Origin: Massilia psychrophila
GTDB lineage: Bacteria; Pseudomonadota; Gammaproteobacteria; Burkholderiales; Burkholderiaceae_D
DNA: 64,000 bases
NCBI RefSeq assembly: GCF_002760665.1
Contig: NZ_PDOB01000006.1
Span: forward strand, 94,909-158,908
Reading direction: 5' to 3'
Under the pieces are notes generated by a model. That model did no database searches. It had not been told where the DNA came from and was given only the letters and a program-made list of their open reading frames with translations. The position numbers and the translations under genes were made by a program. This document shows, one piece after another, positions 1 through 9,549 of the stretch; the stretch's first letter is position 1; every line of letters starts with the position of its first letter.

Positions 1-113
1 GGATCGCCCAGTGGAACGAGATGATCGCCGATCCCGAGCAAAAGATCGGCCGTCCGCGCCAGCTGTACATCGGCGACACCACGCGCGATGTGCCGGCGAT
101 GGACCAGCGCTGA
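1..113 (+). CDS. gltA: citrate synthase, C-terminal end (partial)
   Basis: Only the last 36 codons are in the window, ending in TGA at 111-113; the start lies upstream. The residues include IGRPRQLYIGD followed by TRDVPAMDQR, which matches the characteristic C-terminus of type I citrate synthases (E. coli ends ARPRQLYTG then KRD). The enzyme condenses acetyl-CoA and oxaloacetate in the TCA cycle. In related betaproteobacteria gltA sits next to the 2-oxoglutarate dehydrogenase genes. Here those genes begin only at 6650, after accessory genes. A terminator follows directly. The identification rests on a short tail. Confidence 0.8.
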   Translation, partial: IAQWNEMIADPEQKIGRPRQLYIGDTTRDVPAMDQR

Positions 114-128
114 TTTTCAAAGGCCATG

Positions 129-160
129 AAAAAAGCGAGCTTCGGCTCGCTTTTTTTTCG
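129..160 (+). terminator. Rho-independent terminator after gltA
   Basis: A perfect stem AGCGAGC / GCTCGCT closes a TTCG tetraloop and is followed by eight T residues, preceded by a run of A. It starts about 15 nt after the gltA stop codon. The A-run on the other side could let it work in both directions, but no gene converges here. Confidence 0.92.
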
Positions 161-220
161 ATTGTTTAACGCGATGATTGAAACGACGGTTACTTGCACT
201 TGCCCCGGGCCGCCGCAATG

Positions 221-260
221 AGCAGCAACCAGCCGCAACCAGCAGCAACCAGCAGCAACG
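221..260. repeat. four 10-bp tandem units
   Basis: Units AGCAGCAACC, AGCCGCAACC, AGCAGCAACC and AGCAGCAACG lie in tandem. They sit in the 272-nt gap between the gltA terminator and the hydrolase gene. Open reading continues through them in the hydrolase frame from 194, but the signal peptide and ribosome binding site favour a start at 386, so the repeat is probably noncoding leader. Confidence 0.7.
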
Positions 261-385
261 GCATTGCCCGCAGGCCGCCACCGCTGAAGAGGCCAATCAA
301 AGCTGAGAAGTACGATTTGCGGCCTGGATCAATATTGGTAGGTGTACAATATTTACTCCAGAAAGATCACCGTCACGAGGATTGC

Positions 386-1408
386 ATGAAGTCATTGTTT
401 GCCTTTGCCTTACTACTGCTGATGAACGTCTGCAGCGCCGCCAACCCGGCGCCGCCGGCCGCCTGGTTCAGCAACGCCGGGCGCAGCGATGTGTTGACCG
501 GCGGGGTGCGGATGATTCCCATATCCACGCCCAAAGGCAGCTTCAATGTCTGGACCAAGCGTGTCGGCAACAATCCGACCATCAAGGTCTTGCTGCTGCA
601 CGGTGGCCCCGGCATGACGCACGAATACTTCGAAGCGTTCGACAGCTATCTGCCGGGCGCCAGCGTCGAATATTATTACTACGACCAGCTCGGTTCGGCC
701 TATAGCGACCAGCCTGACGAGCCTTCGCTGGTGAACCTGCCGCGCTATGTGGACGAGGTCGAGCAGGTGCGCAAGGCGCTTGGGCTCGACCGCAGCAATT
801 TCTTTGTGCTGGGCCACTCCTGGGGCGGCATCCTGGCGATCGAATATGCGCTGAAATACCCGCAAAATTTGAAAGGCGTGATCATCTCGAACATGATGGC
901 CAGCATCCCGGCTTACAACGCGTATGCGCAAAAAGTGCTGATGCCGGCGATGGACCAGGAGGCGCTGGCGGAAATCCGGCAACTCGAGACCGACGGCAAA
1001 TATGCCGATCCGCGTTACATGGACCTGTTGATGCCGCACCACTATGCCCATCACATCTTGCGCATGCCGCCGGATACATGGCCGGAGCCGGTCATGCGTT
1101 CGTTCAAAAAGGTCAATAACAAGGTCTACATCCCGATGCAAGGTCCCAGCGAACTGGGCGCCAGCGGCGCGTTGCTGGACTGGGACCGCGTGGCCGACCT
1201 GCCGCGCGTAAGCGTGCCGACGCTCGTCATCGGCGCGCGCTACGACACGATGGACCCGGCTCACATGAAGATGATGGCCGCCAAGGTCAAGCGCGGGCGC
1301 TACCTGTACTGCCCGAACGGCAGCCACATGGCCATGTACGATGACCAGAAGACCTACGTCGAAGGCCTTATTCGCTTCCTGCGCGACGTCGACGCCGGCC
1401 GTTTTTGA
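386..1408 (+). CDS. secreted alpha/beta hydrolase, proline iminopeptidase-like (S33)
   Basis: A 340-residue protein with an N-terminal signal peptide (about residues 1-19) and a complete alpha/beta-hydrolase fold. The oxyanion motif HGGPG is at 72-76, the nucleophile elbow GHSWGG at 143-148 with Ser145, the acid is probably Asp287 and the base His314. HGGPG with GHSWGG is typical of proline iminopeptidases and related S33 peptidases, which release N-terminal residues from small peptides or act as general hydrolases; the substrate cannot be read from sequence. The start at 386 is chosen because it places the hydrophobic signal peptide first and has CACGAGG just upstream. An in-frame start at 194 would bury the signal peptide. 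It probably forms an operon with the NTF2-like gene 18 nt downstream and gluQ. Confidence 0.85.
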   Translation: MKSLFAFALLLLMNVCSAANPAPPAAWFSNAGRSDVLTGGVRMIPISTPKGSFNVWTKRVGNNPTIKVLLLHGGPGMTHEYFEAFDSYLPGASVEYYYYDQLGSAYSDQPDEPSLVNLPRYVDEVEQVRKALGLDRSNFFVLGHSWGGILAIEYALKYPQNLKGVIISNMMASIPAYNAYAQKVLMPAMDQEALAEIRQLETDGKYADPRYMDLLMPHHYAHHILRMPPDTWPEPVMRSFKKVNNKVYIPMQGPSELGASGALLDWDRVADLPRVSVPTLVIGARYDTMDPAHMKMMAAKVKRGRYLYCPNGSHMAMYDDQKTYVEGLIRFLRDVDAGRF

Positions 1409-1426
1409 ATTTCACCTGGGACGACA

Positions 1427-1927
1427 ATGAAGCGATTCATCCTCGCCTGCTCGCTGCTGCTGCTGCTGCTGATCAGCGCCGGCGCGCTCGCCCAGGACAT
1501 CGACGCCGCCATCAGGCAGCAGGTCAACGTGTTTATCGACGAGTGGCATGACGATGCGGCGCACGCACGCGCGGCCTATTTCGACAAGATGGCCAAAGAC
1601 GGCGTCTACATCGGCACCGACAAGACCGAGCTGTGGCGCCGCGACGACTTCAAGGCCTGGGCAAAAAAATACTTCGAGCGCAAATCGGCCTGGGCCTTCA
1701 AACGCATCGAACGTAACGTCTATGTCGGCGCCGACAAGCACACCATCTGGTTCGACGAGCTGCTCGATACGTCGATGGGGGTGTGCCGCGCCAGCGGCGT
1801 GATCTACAAGACGGCGAGCGGTTTCGAGATCAAGCATTATCAGTTACCGATCGCCGTGCCGAACGCCGTCACGGCGCCGGTCACCAAGATCATCAAGGAT
1901 TTCGAGGCGAAGAGCGCCGCAACATAG
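1427..1927 (+). CDS. secreted NTF2-like/SnoaL-type domain protein
   Basis: A 166-residue protein with a clear signal peptide (hydrophobic Leu run, probable cleavage after ALA at about 22). The mature part ([20 protein letters not shown], later [18 protein letters not shown]) resembles the NTF2-like cone fold of the SnoaL/DUF4440 group, found in small ketosteroid-isomerase-like enzymes and stress proteins. No catalytic function can be assigned. It starts 18 nt after the hydrolase gene and ends 10 nt before gluQ, so the three are probably co-transcribed. Export suggests a periplasmic role. Confidence 0.72.
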   Translation: MKRFILACSLLLLLLISAGALAQDIDAAIRQQVNVFIDEWHDDAAHARAAYFDKMAKDGVYIGTDKTELWRRDDFKAWAKKYFERKSAWAFKRIERNVYVGADKHTIWFDELLDTSMGVCRASGVIYKTASGFEIKHYQLPIAVPNAVTAPVTKIIKDFEAKSAAT

Positions 1928-1937
1928 AAAGGTCGCA

Positions 1938-2855
1938 GTGCCCGGCGAAGCCCACTACATTGGCCGTTTCGCACCGTCGCCGACCGGCCGCCTGCATGCC
2001 GGTTCGCTCGTTGCGGCGGTGGCCAGTTATCTCGACGCCCGCGCCCACGGCGGCCGCTGGCTGGTGCGCATCGAGGATGTCGACGAGGCGCGCAGCGCGC
2101 CGGGCGCGGCCGATGCGGTGCTGGACCTGCTGCGCCAGCTCGGCATGCACCGGGATGGCGAAGTCATGTGGCAAAGCCGGCGCGGCGCGCTGTACCAGGC
2201 GGCGTTCGAGCACCTGCGCGAGGCTAGCTATCCGTGCGGCTGCAACCGGCGCGAGATCGCCGACTCGCGGCTCGGCACCGCGCCCGACGGCTCGGCGGTG
2301 TATCCCGGCACCTGCCGCCAGGGCCTCGGCGCCGGCAAAGCCATGCGCAGTCTGCGCCTGCGCGTCCCCGCGCCGGGCGAGGACCTAGTGCGCTTCGTCG
2401 ACCGCTTTGCCGGACCGGTCCTGCACTACCTGGCGCGGGACGCCGGCGACTTCGTGCTCCGGCGCGCCGACGGTTATTGGGCCTACCAGCTGGCGGTGGT
2501 GGTCGACGATGCCGCGCAAGGCGTCACCGACGTGGTGCGCGGTGCCGACCTGCTCGATTCGACGCCGCGCCAGATCTACCTGCAGCGCCTGCTCGGCGTG
2601 CCGACGCCGCGCTACCTTCACGTGCCGGTGCTACGCAACGAACATGGCGAGAAGCTGTCCAAGCAGACGGGCGCTTGCGCGGTGACGCCGCAGGGCGAAG
2701 CCGAAGCGGTGGCCGCCTTGCTGGCAGCGGCGCGCAGCCTCGGCTTGCCGCTTGACACTGCCGCGCGCGAACCCTGCAGGTCGCTGGCCGCATTCTGGCC
2801 GGCGGCGATTGGCGCCTGGGCGAGCTTGCTGGCGGCGCATGGCGAGACGCTGTAA
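1938..2855 (+). CDS. gluQ: glutamyl-Q tRNA(Asp) synthetase
   Basis: A 305-residue truncated glutamyl-tRNA synthetase paralogue that attaches glutamate to queuosine in the anticodon wobble position of tRNA(Asp), without the anticodon-binding domain of GltX. Visible signatures: [13 protein letters not shown], with the HIGH-equivalent HAGS at 20-23; the KMSKS-equivalent KLSKQ at 239-243; and a zinc site of Cys100, Cys102, Tyr122 and Cys126 as in E. coli GluQ. The start is GTG at 1938, 10 nt after the upstream stop. Length and motifs are typical of the family. The protein acts in the cytoplasm. Confidence 0.95.
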   Translation: MPGEAHYIGRFAPSPTGRLHAGSLVAAVASYLDARAHGGRWLVRIEDVDEARSAPGAADAVLDLLRQLGMHRDGEVMWQSRRGALYQAAFEHLREASYPCGCNRREIADSRLGTAPDGSAVYPGTCRQGLGAGKAMRSLRLRVPAPGEDLVRFVDRFAGPVLHYLARDAGDFVLRRADGYWAYQLAVVVDDAAQGVTDVVRGADLLDSTPRQIYLQRLLGVPTPRYLHVPVLRNEHGEKLSKQTGACAVTPQGEAEAVAALLAAARSLGLPLDTAAREPCRSLAAFWPAAIGAWASLLAAHGETL

Positions 2856-2930
2856 GCCGTCGTCGGCAAGCGCGCCGTGTGGGCGAATTCCTGGCTGTCC
2901 GGCATAATGTGAAAGACAAAAGGATTTATT

Positions 2931-3890
2931 ATGCACATTAAATTTCTGATACTGTCGTGGCTGGCCGCATCCAGCCTGGCTTGCGCCCAGGACGTTTCGC
3001 TGCTGGCCGGTTCACTCGACAGCCATAAGGCGCAGGAACGCTCGTTCGCCGCCGAACTCGGCTTTTCGCAGCGGATGAACGACTTCTTCTCGCTCAGTGC
3101 CGAGTACTACAACGAAGGTCATCCGCGCCAGCATCACCGCGACGGCTTTACCTCGCAGCTGTGGCTGCACACGCCGTACCCGGAGCATGGCGCCTCGTTC
3201 GGCGTTGCCGTCGGCCCCTATTATTATTTCGACACCACCACCGGCCTTGGGGCCGCCAGCGATTACCGCAATTTGCACGGCTGGGGCAAATTGTTCAGCG
3301 CCAGCGCAAAATGGCATTTTAAGAAGCGTTCCTACGTGGAAGTGCGCGTCAATCACGTCAGCACGCATGGCGACGGCGATTCGAACAGCGTGCTGATCGG
3401 CATGGGCTATGAATTGAAGAACGTGCCGGACCGCGAGCGCCTGAAAACCGAGAGGCCGGGCGACCGGCTGTTGATGGTCCAGGCCGGCCAGGCTATCGTC
3501 AACAGTTTCGAATCCGAGCGCGCTGCCGCCTACGGCATCGAGTACCGCGATACCGTCACCCAGAACATGGAATGGAGCGTCACCGCGCTCAATGAAGGAC
3601 GGGTCGGGCTGGTGCAGCGCAAGGGCGTGGCCGGGCAAATCTGGCTGCTGCGCCCGTTCACCGACCGCACCGTGCTCGAACTGGGCGGCGGCGGCTACCT
3701 GATGCGCGACCGCATCAACCGCAACAACGCGAACGAAGCATCGAAGACCCACTTGGTGCCGATCGTCACCATCGGCATGCGCTACCGGATCAATCCGGAT
3801 TGGCGCGCCCAGCTCAGTTTCAGCCGGGTCGTCACCGACTACCACCGCGATTCCGATATCCTGCTGGTGGGCATCGGCCGGGTGTTTTAA
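2931..3890 (+). CDS. outer-membrane beta-barrel protein with two homologous halves
   Basis: A 319-residue protein with a signal peptide (residues 1-19, ending ACA before QDV). It shows alternating hydrophobic/polar strands and ends in Phe, as outer-membrane barrels do. The first half (21-162) carries RVNHVST and DSNSVLIGMGYEL, reminiscent of the PagL lipid A deacylase His-Ser region. The second half (179-319) repeats the same layout at an offset of about 157-160 residues: NEG at 61 and 221, the strand at 122 and 278, and DSNSVLIGMGYEL at 150 matching DSDILLVGIGRVF at 307. The second half lacks the His-x-Ser pattern. The start has AAAGGAT 6 nt upstream. The enzymatic role is unproven; it could be purely structural. 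Confidence 0.72.
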   Translation: MHIKFLILSWLAASSLACAQDVSLLAGSLDSHKAQERSFAAELGFSQRMNDFFSLSAEYYNEGHPRQHHRDGFTSQLWLHTPYPEHGASFGVAVGPYYYFDTTTGLGAASDYRNLHGWGKLFSASAKWHFKKRSYVEVRVNHVSTHGDGDSNSVLIGMGYELKNVPDRERLKTERPGDRLLMVQAGQAIVNSFESERAAAYGIEYRDTVTQNMEWSVTALNEGRVGLVQRKGVAGQIWLLRPFTDRTVLELGGGGYLMRDRINRNNANEASKTHLVPIVTIGMRYRINPDWRAQLSFSRVVTDYHRDSDILLVGIGRVF

Positions 3891-3908
3891 AGCGCGCCGG
3901 GGCGGCTT

Positions 3909-4247
3909 TCAGTCCTTCAGCGCGTACGAGCGCAGCAAGAACTGCATCTTGCCGCCTTCACGCTCGCACATTCCGGTCATTGTCTCGCCCTTGCCGACAA
4001 CGTACGTAAGCAACGTGCCGGCGGTCTTGGCTGCGCAAGCGGCGTGCGCCGCAGTGGGGACCGCCGGCAGCGGGGGTGGCGCAGGCGGGGCGGGTGGAAC
4101 AGGGGGCTCGGGCGGCAACGGTGGCGGCGGGCACCTGCCGCTGCTCGAGTGGCAGCTGTGTTGATCGGGTTCGTTTGCCGGCGCCGCGCCTGCAACCGTG
4201 CCGAGCATGATGAACATGCCTGGCAACAGCAGCGAAATGATGTTCAT
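3909..4247 (-). CDS. small secreted proline-rich protein, unknown function
   Basis: A 112-residue protein with a signal peptide (about 1-21, ending AGA) and a strong ribosome binding site (AGGAGAC, 5 nt upstream). A proline-rich stretch (about 40-65, repeats of PPEPPVPPAPP type) follows, then a conserved-looking C-terminal domain with Cys71 and Cys94 that could form a disulphide. No family is recognised. It converges with the beta-barrel gene (18 nt between stops) and lies downstream of the response regulator on the same strand. The proline segment probably acts as an envelope-spanning linker; that is inference. Confidence 0.6.
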   Translation of the reverse strand: MNIISLLLPGMFIMLGTVAGAAPANEPDQHSCHSSSGRCPPPPLPPEPPVPPAPPAPPPLPAVPTAAHAACAAKTAGTLLTYVVGKGETMTGMCEREGGKMQFLLRSYALKD

Positions 4248-4363
4248 GGTGTCTCCTGGTTGATCGGGATTGGTCGGCGTGCAGTCGGTGGAGAAAATGC
4301 GCAGCCGATGACCCCAGTGTGCCGCCCGATTGTGGAGAAACCGTGTAGAAGGCGGGGAAACTT

Positions 4364-5041
4364 TTACAGGTCGAGCCGATAGCCCAGGCCGTAGATCGAA
4401 TGGATGGCGTCGAAGTCCGGCAGCGCGGCGGCGAGCTTGCGGCGCAGGTTCCTGATGTGGCTGTCGACGGCGCGGTCGCCCACGCCGAGGCTGTCCTGGC
4501 AGGCCAGGTCGAGCAACTGCGCGCGCGAGAACACCTGGCCTGGCCTAGCAGCCATGCCGGCCAGGATGAAAAATTCGGTCGGCGTCAGCGCGAGCGGGCG
4601 GCCGTGAATCGACATGCGCTGGCCGGCGGCGTCGACGCTGAGCCAGCTACCAGGTGCAGCGAAGTCGGCCCGCCGCGGGGACGCCCGCCGCAATATGGCT
4701 TTGATGCGTGCCATCAGTTCGCGCGGGCTGAACGGTTTGCACAGGTAGTCGTCGGCGCCAGTGTCCAGCCCGATCAGCCGGTCGATCTCTGCCACCCGCG
4801 CCGTCACCATCACGATCGGCACGCTTGAGAACGAGCGTACCGCACGGCACACGGCCAACCCGTCCAGGCCAGGCAGCATCAGGTCAAGCACGATCAGATC
4901 GGGGTCGCCGGCGCGCACCGCCGCCAGCGCATCGAGGCCGTTGCCAAACATTGTCGGCGCGTAGCCGGCCGCCCGCGCATAGTCGGCCACCAGCGCCGCC
5001 AGTTCCGGCTCGTCCTCGACGATGAACAGCGACGCGCTCAT
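4364..5041 (-). CDS. OmpR-family response regulator, BaeR-like
   Basis: A 225-residue two-component regulator. The receiver domain (about 4-115) has the acidic pocket Glu9/Asp10, phospho-acceptor Asp53 in IVLDLMLPGLDG, Thr80 and Lys102 (CKPFSPRE). The C-terminal winged helix (about 130-225) includes RAVDSHIRNLRRKL and ends GLGYRLDL, as OmpR-type effectors do. Overall it reads closest to BaeR, the envelope-stress regulator of efflux genes. Its ATG overlaps the stop of the upstream kinase gene (ATGA), the usual translational coupling of such pairs, but that kinase is broken. The regulator itself looks intact, so it is either orphaned, cross-phosphorylated or drifting. Confidence 0.9.
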   Translation of the reverse strand: MSASLFIVEDEPELAALVADYARAAGYAPTMFGNGLDALAAVRAGDPDLIVLDLMLPGLDGLAVCRAVRSFSSVPIVMVTARVAEIDRLIGLDTGADDYLCKPFSPRELMARIKAILRRASPRRADFAAPGSWLSVDAAGQRMSIHGRPLALTPTEFFILAGMAARPGQVFSRAQLLDLACQDSLGVGDRAVDSHIRNLRRKLAAALPDFDAIHSIYGLGYRLDL

Positions 5042-6348
5042 GCCGGCAACAGCGGCAGCGACAGCATCACCCGCAGGCCGCCCAGTGGCGAATGCGCGAA
5101 CGCCAGTTGTCCGCCATGCGCCTCGGCGATGCGCAGGCACAGCGCAAGCCCGAGGCCGGCCCCGCCCAGCGAACGGCTGCGCGACGCGTCGACCCGGTAA
5201 AAACGCTGGCCCAGCTTTGCGCCGGCCTGCTCGCAAGCGAGCTGCCACAGGTCGAGCGGCGCCTTGTTGCATCCGAGCTCGCCAACGTCGGCGCGCGCCA
5301 GCGCGTACAGCTGGTCGAGCAGGGTGTTGGAGGGACATCACCTGGCGCAGCATCGCCGCGGTGCTGTCCCTGCCGGCCGGGCGCACGCCATCCTGGATCG
5401 CTTCCAACTGGGCGCGCAGCACCGACAGCGGGGTGCGCAGCTCGTGCGAGGTGTCGGCCACCCACTGGCGTCGCGCATCCTCGGCCGCGCCGAGGGTATG
5501 CGCCAGCCGGTTGAAGCTTTGTGCCAGTTCGCCCAGCTCGTCGCTGCGCTGTTCAGGCAGGCGAGTGTCGAAACGGCCTTCGGCAAGCAGGCGGGCACCG
5601 ATGTTCAGGCGGGCGATCGGGCGCCGGAAATGCGCCGCCAGCAGCATGGCCGTCAGCGCGCTCAATGCGATGCCGGCAGCGCCGATGATCAGCACGTTGT
5701 GCCCCAGCTGTTGCAGGAAGGCGCCGGCCAGCGCATCGCTCGGGCGGCGCGCCCTGGCCACCGCGAGGTAGCCGATCGGCGCGCCTGTGCCCGGGATGGC
5801 GCGCCGCGCCGCGCCGCCAGTTCGGCGCCCGGCAGCCGGCCGGCCAGCCATCTGCCTTGCGCATCGAGCAGGCTGATGCGCTCCTGCAGCGGCAGTTCGG
5901 CATCGACAGCGAAGCCCGCCGGCGTCTCGGGGGCGTTTGGCATGGCGGGCGGCGGCAGCGGCGGCAAGGGCGGCTGGGGTGGCTGGGGTGGCTGGGGTGG
6001 CTGGATTGGCTGGGCCGCCGCTGGCGCCAGCTCCCTCCCGCCGCCGCCGCTGGCGGTTCGGGCCGGCCCGGGGGCGCGGCGTTCGCGCTGCAGGCGCGCC
6101 AGTTCGCCGACGATCCAATCTTGGCGCACCGCCTGGCCGCCGCCGATGAAGCCCCAGCCTTCATAAGCTTGGTAGCCGGCCGCCAGCGCCGCCGACAGTT
6201 CGCCAAGGCGGTCGAGCTCGATGCTTTGCGCGTAGTCGGAAAAGCTGTCCGTCACCTGCTGGCGCAGCAGCAAGATGGCGCTGGCCGCGACCGCGAGAAT
6301 CGCCAACAGTACGCAGGCAAACAGGCGGTGGCCGATCGACAGTCTCAT
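5038..6348 (-). pseudogene. BaeS-like sensor histidine kinase, frameshifted and internally deleted
   Basis: Reading starts at 6348 (MRLSIGHRLF, first transmembrane segment about 8-28) and runs through a periplasmic part with a Pro-Gln repeat. The frame breaks within a GCGCGGC-rich run near 5810. The second frame holds the second membrane segment, HAMP (FRRPIARLN) and the H-box WVADTSHELRTPLSVLRAQL, and breaks near 5332, where one extra C in TCCCTCCAACACC shifts reading. The third frame continues NTLLDQLYALARADVGELG and ends GLGLALCLRIAEAHGGQ with a stop at 5040-5038. The catalytic domain jumps from LACEQAGAKLG to QRFYRVDASRSR, so the N-box and first glycine box (about 70-80 residues) are missing. 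Two frameshifts plus the deletion make a functional kinase very unlikely, unless the assembly is wrong. Confidence 0.85.
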
Positions 6349-6649
6349 GCGAAAGGGCCTTTCGGGAATCGATCAAGCCGTGAGTGTCATACAAAATAGC
6401 CTAAAAGCAACACTGTGGCAGGCGAGGGCAGCAAGCGGGAAAGTTCTTGGAATGCAACATTCCGTCGTGTTATTCGCACGATTGGGTGTCGCGTTACAAT
6501 ATCGCGTGGTATTGTGATGAGCCTCAAAGATTTCAGATATAAAAGTCCTTCCCCACAACTTGATGTGCAATCCGCTAACCGGTCAGGCCGTGTCGCGGAA
6601 GGTTAGATTAACCCGCCAATTTCGCGAAGCGCGAAGAAAGGTGAGCAAG
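6349..6649. other. 301-nt intergenic region upstream of odhA
   Basis: This separates the broken kinase gene (reading left) from odhA (reading right), so it should hold divergent promoters. A candidate -10 element TACAAT lies at 6495-6500 on the + strand, without a convincing -35. The Shine-Dalgarno for odhA is AAAGGTGA at 6637-6644. Frames crossing the region have poor codon use and no recognisable domain. Otherwise no gene or repeat is seen. Confidence 0.5.
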
Positions 6650-9505
6650 ATGATGCAGCAACAGACAGCGAACTCATATCTGTTCGGTGGTAACGCCCCC
6701 TACGTGGAAGATTTATACGAGGCTTATCTCGACAACCCTGGTTCTGTGCCCGACAACTGGCGCTCGTATTTCGACTCGATGCAGAACGTGCCGGCAGTGG
6801 ACGGTTCGAACAAGCCCGACGTCGCCCACGCCTCCGTCATCGCCTCGTTCGCGGAACGCGCGAAGGCCGGCCCCATGCGTGTCGTGACCGCTTCGGCCGA
6901 CGCCGAAATGGGACGCAAGCGCGTCGCCGTCACCCAGCTGATCGCCACCTACCGCAACCTCGGTTCGCAATGGGCCAACCTGGACCCGCTGCAGCGCCAG
7001 GAGCGGCCGACCATTCCTGAAATGGAACCGGCGTTCTACGGCTTCACCGATGCCGACCTGGACATCCAGTTCAATATCAGCAACACCTATTTTGGCCAGG
7101 AAACTGCGTCCCTGCGCGACCTGCTCAACTTCCTGCGCGAAACTTATTGCCGTTCGATCGGCGCTGAGTTCATGTACATCAGCGATCCGGCCGAGAAGCG
7201 CTGGCTGCAGGAAAAGCTCGAATCGATTCGCTCGACGCCGAATTTCACGGCCGAGAAAAAAATCCACATCCTCGACCGCCTGACGGCCGCCGAAGGCCTC
7301 GAGCGCTACCTCCACACCAAATACGTCGGCCAGAAGCGCTTCTCGCTGGAGGGTTCCGAGTCGTTCATCGCCTCGATCGACGAAACGATCCAGCGCGCCG
7401 GCGAAAACGGCGTGCAGGAAATCGTCATCGGCATGGCCCACCGCGGCCGCCTGAACGTGCTGGTCAACACGCTCGGCAAGTCGCCGGCCGAATTGTTCGA
7501 AGAATTCGAAGGCAAGCACGGCGACGAACTGCCGTCGGGCGACGTCAAGTACCACCAGGGCTTCTCGAGCGATATCTCGACCGCCGGCGGCCCGGTTCAC
7601 CTGTCGCTGGCCTTTAATCCTTCCCACCTCGAGATCGTCAACCCGGTCGTCGAGGGTTCCGTCAAGGCGCGCATGGACCGCCGCGGCGACAAGGAAGGCT
7701 CGCAAGTGCTGCCGATCCTGGTGCACGGCGACGCCGCTTTCGCCGGCCAGGGCGTGGTGATGGAAACGCTGAACCTGGCGCAGACGCGTGGCTACGGCAC
7801 CGGCGGCACGGTGCACATCGTGATCAACAACCAGATCGGCTTCACCACGTCGGACCCGCGCGACTCGCGCTCGACCTTGTACTGCTCGGACGTGGTCAAG
7901 ATGATCGAAGCGCCGGTGCTGCACATTAACGGCGACGATCCCGAAGCCGTGGTGCTGGCGACCCAGATCGCGATGGACTACCGCGTGCTGTTCAAGAAGG
8001 ACATCGTCCTCGACATCATCTGCTACCGCAAGCTCGGCCACAACGAGCAGGACACCCCGGCGCTGACCCAGCCGCTGATGTACAAGAAGATCGCCCAGCA
8101 CCCGGGCACCCGCAAGCTGTACGCCGACAAGCTGGCCGCGCAAGGCACCATCGCGCTCGACGCCGGCGACAAGATGGTTGCCGCCTTCCGCGACGCCATG
8201 GACGCCGGCAAGCACACGGTCGACCCGGTCATCTCGAACTTCAAGAACAAGTACGCCGTCGACTGGCTGCCGTTCCTGAACAAAAAGTGGACCGACAGCG
8301 CCGACACGGCGGTGCCGATGACCGAACTGAAACGCCTGGCCCAGCGCATCACCACGGTGCCGGAAGACTTCAAGGTCCACTCGTTGGTCGAAAAAGTACT
8401 GGCCGACCGCGCCTCGATGGGCCGCGGCGAGTCGAACCTCGACTGGGGCATGGGCGAACACCTGGCCTACGCTTCGCTGGTGTCGTCCGGCTACGCGATC
8501 CGCCTGACCGGCCAGGACGCCGGTCGCGGTACCTTCGTGCACCGCCACGCGGTGCTGCACGACCAGAACCGCGAGCGCTGGGATGCCGGCAGTTATGTCC
8601 CGCTGTCGAATGTGTCGGAGGCCCAGGCGCCGTTCACGGTGATCGACTCGGTGCTGTCGGAAGAAGCGGTGCTCGCCTTCGAGTACGGCTATTCGACGGC
8701 CGAGCCGAACACGCTGACCATCTGGGAAGCGCAGTTCGGCGACTTCGCCAACGGCGCCCAGGTGGTGATCGACCAGTTCATCAGCTCCGGCGAAGTGAAG
8801 TGGGGCCGCGCTTCCGGCCTGGTGATGATGCTGCCGCACGGTTATGAAGGCCAGGGTCCCGAGCACTCGTCGGCCCGTCCCGAGCGTTTCCTGCAACTGT
8901 GCGCCGACAACAACATGCAAGTGGTGCAACCGACGACGTCGGCGCAGATCTTCCACCTGCTGCGCCGCCAGATGGTGCGCCAGTTCAGGAAGCCCTTGGT
9001 CATCATGACGCCGAAGTCGCTGTTGCGTAACAAGGACGCCGGTTCCGCCTTGACCGATCTGGCCAAGGGCGCCTTCCAGACCGTGATCGGCGAAGTCGAC
9101 GACAAGGTCGAGGCGAAGAAAGTCAAGCGCGTCATCGCCTGCTCCGGCAAGGTCTATTACGACTTGGTCAACGCCCGCAAGACGCGCGGCCTGACTGACG
9201 TCGCCATCATCCGTGTCGAGCAGCTGTATCCGTTCCCGCACAAGTCGTTTGCAGCCGAACTGAAGAAGTTCCCGAATGCGACCGAGCTGGTATGGACCCA
9301 GGACGAGCCGCAGAACCAGGGGCCGTGGTTCCAAATCCAGCACAACATCTTCGAGAGCCTGGAGTCAGGCCAGCGCCTGGCCTATGCGGGCCGGCCCGCT
9401 TCGGCGTCGCCGGCAGTCGGTTACTACGACAAGCACTACGCGCAGCAGAAGGAATTGCTGGAAACGGCATTCTCGAAACTCAAGGGTTTTATCTTGACCA
9501 AATAG
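6650..9505 (+). CDS. odhA: 2-oxoglutarate dehydrogenase E1 component
   Basis: A 951-residue thiamine-diphosphate-dependent decarboxylase (E1o), the first component of the complex that converts 2-oxoglutarate and CoA to succinyl-CoA in the TCA cycle. The N-terminal segment ([18 protein letters not shown]) is the E2-interacting region of E1o. [11 protein letters not shown] is the conserved active-site stretch. The ThDP/Mg motif begins [10 protein letters not shown] near residue 360 and ends at NNQIGF near 393. The C-terminal transketolase-like half includes [16 protein letters not shown]. The start at 6650 has AAAGGTGA 5 nt upstream; the neighbouring ATG at 6653 is equally possible, and an open extension to 6560 has no motif. 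It leads the odhA-odhB-lpdA operon. Confidence 0.97.
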   Translation: MMQQQTANSYLFGGNAPYVEDLYEAYLDNPGSVPDNWRSYFDSMQNVPAVDGSNKPDVAHASVIASFAERAKAGPMRVVTASADAEMGRKRVAVTQLIATYRNLGSQWANLDPLQRQERPTIPEMEPAFYGFTDADLDIQFNISNTYFGQETASLRDLLNFLRETYCRSIGAEFMYISDPAEKRWLQEKLESIRSTPNFTAEKKIHILDRLTAAEGLERYLHTKYVGQKRFSLEGSESFIASIDETIQRAGENGVQEIVIGMAHRGRLNVLVNTLGKSPAELFEEFEGKHGDELPSGDVKYHQGFSSDISTAGGPVHLSLAFNPSHLEIVNPVVEGSVKARMDRRGDKEGSQVLPILVHGDAAFAGQGVVMETLNLAQTRGYGTGGTVHIVINNQIGFTTSDPRDSRSTLYCSDVVKMIEAPVLHINGDDPEAVVLATQIAMDYRVLFKKDIVLDIICYRKLGHNEQDTPALTQPLMYKKIAQHPGTRKLYADKLAAQGTIALDAGDKMVAAFRDAMDAGKHTVDPVISNFKNKYAVDWLPFLNKKWTDSADTAVPMTELKRLAQRITTVPEDFKVHSLVEKVLADRASMGRGESNLDWGMGEHLAYASLVSSGYAIRLTGQDAGRGTFVHRHAVLHDQNRERWDAGSYVPLSNVSEAQAPFTVIDSVLSEEAVLAFEYGYSTAEPNTLTIWEAQFGDFANGAQVVIDQFISSGEVKWGRASGLVMMLPHGYEGQGPEHSSARPERFLQLCADNNMQVVQPTTSAQIFHLLRRQMVRQFRKPLVIMTPKSLLRNKDAGSALTDLAKGAFQTVIGEVDDKVEAKKVKRVIACSGKVYYDLVNARKTRGLTDVAIIRVEQLYPFPHKSFAAELKKFPNATELVWTQDEPQNQGPWFQIQHNIFESLESGQRLAYAGRPASASPAVGYYDKHYAQQKELLETAFSKLKGFILTK

Positions 9506-9549
9506 GTCCGGGTGGTGAGCCGCGCCAATTGCGCGATACAGCAATGACG

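Noticed and set aside
194..385. N-terminal extension of the hydrolase to 194
   Set aside because: It would place 64 Pro/Asn/Gln-rich residues, including tandem-repeat DNA, before an evident signal peptide that has its own ribosome binding site.
4364..6118. A single 584-codon frame joining kinase pieces and a full response regulator as a fusion protein
   Set aside because: The junction part is an out-of-frame Arg/Ala-rich stretch; the regulator has its own ATG at 5041 and the true kinase C-terminus lies in another frame ending at 5038.
6713..9343. An 876-codon open frame on the minus strand opposite odhA
   Set aside because: It is a mirror of odhA codon bias (high GC at third positions keeps the antisense frame open); composition is Asp/Arg/His/Val-rich with no domain, and odhA itself is fully convincing.
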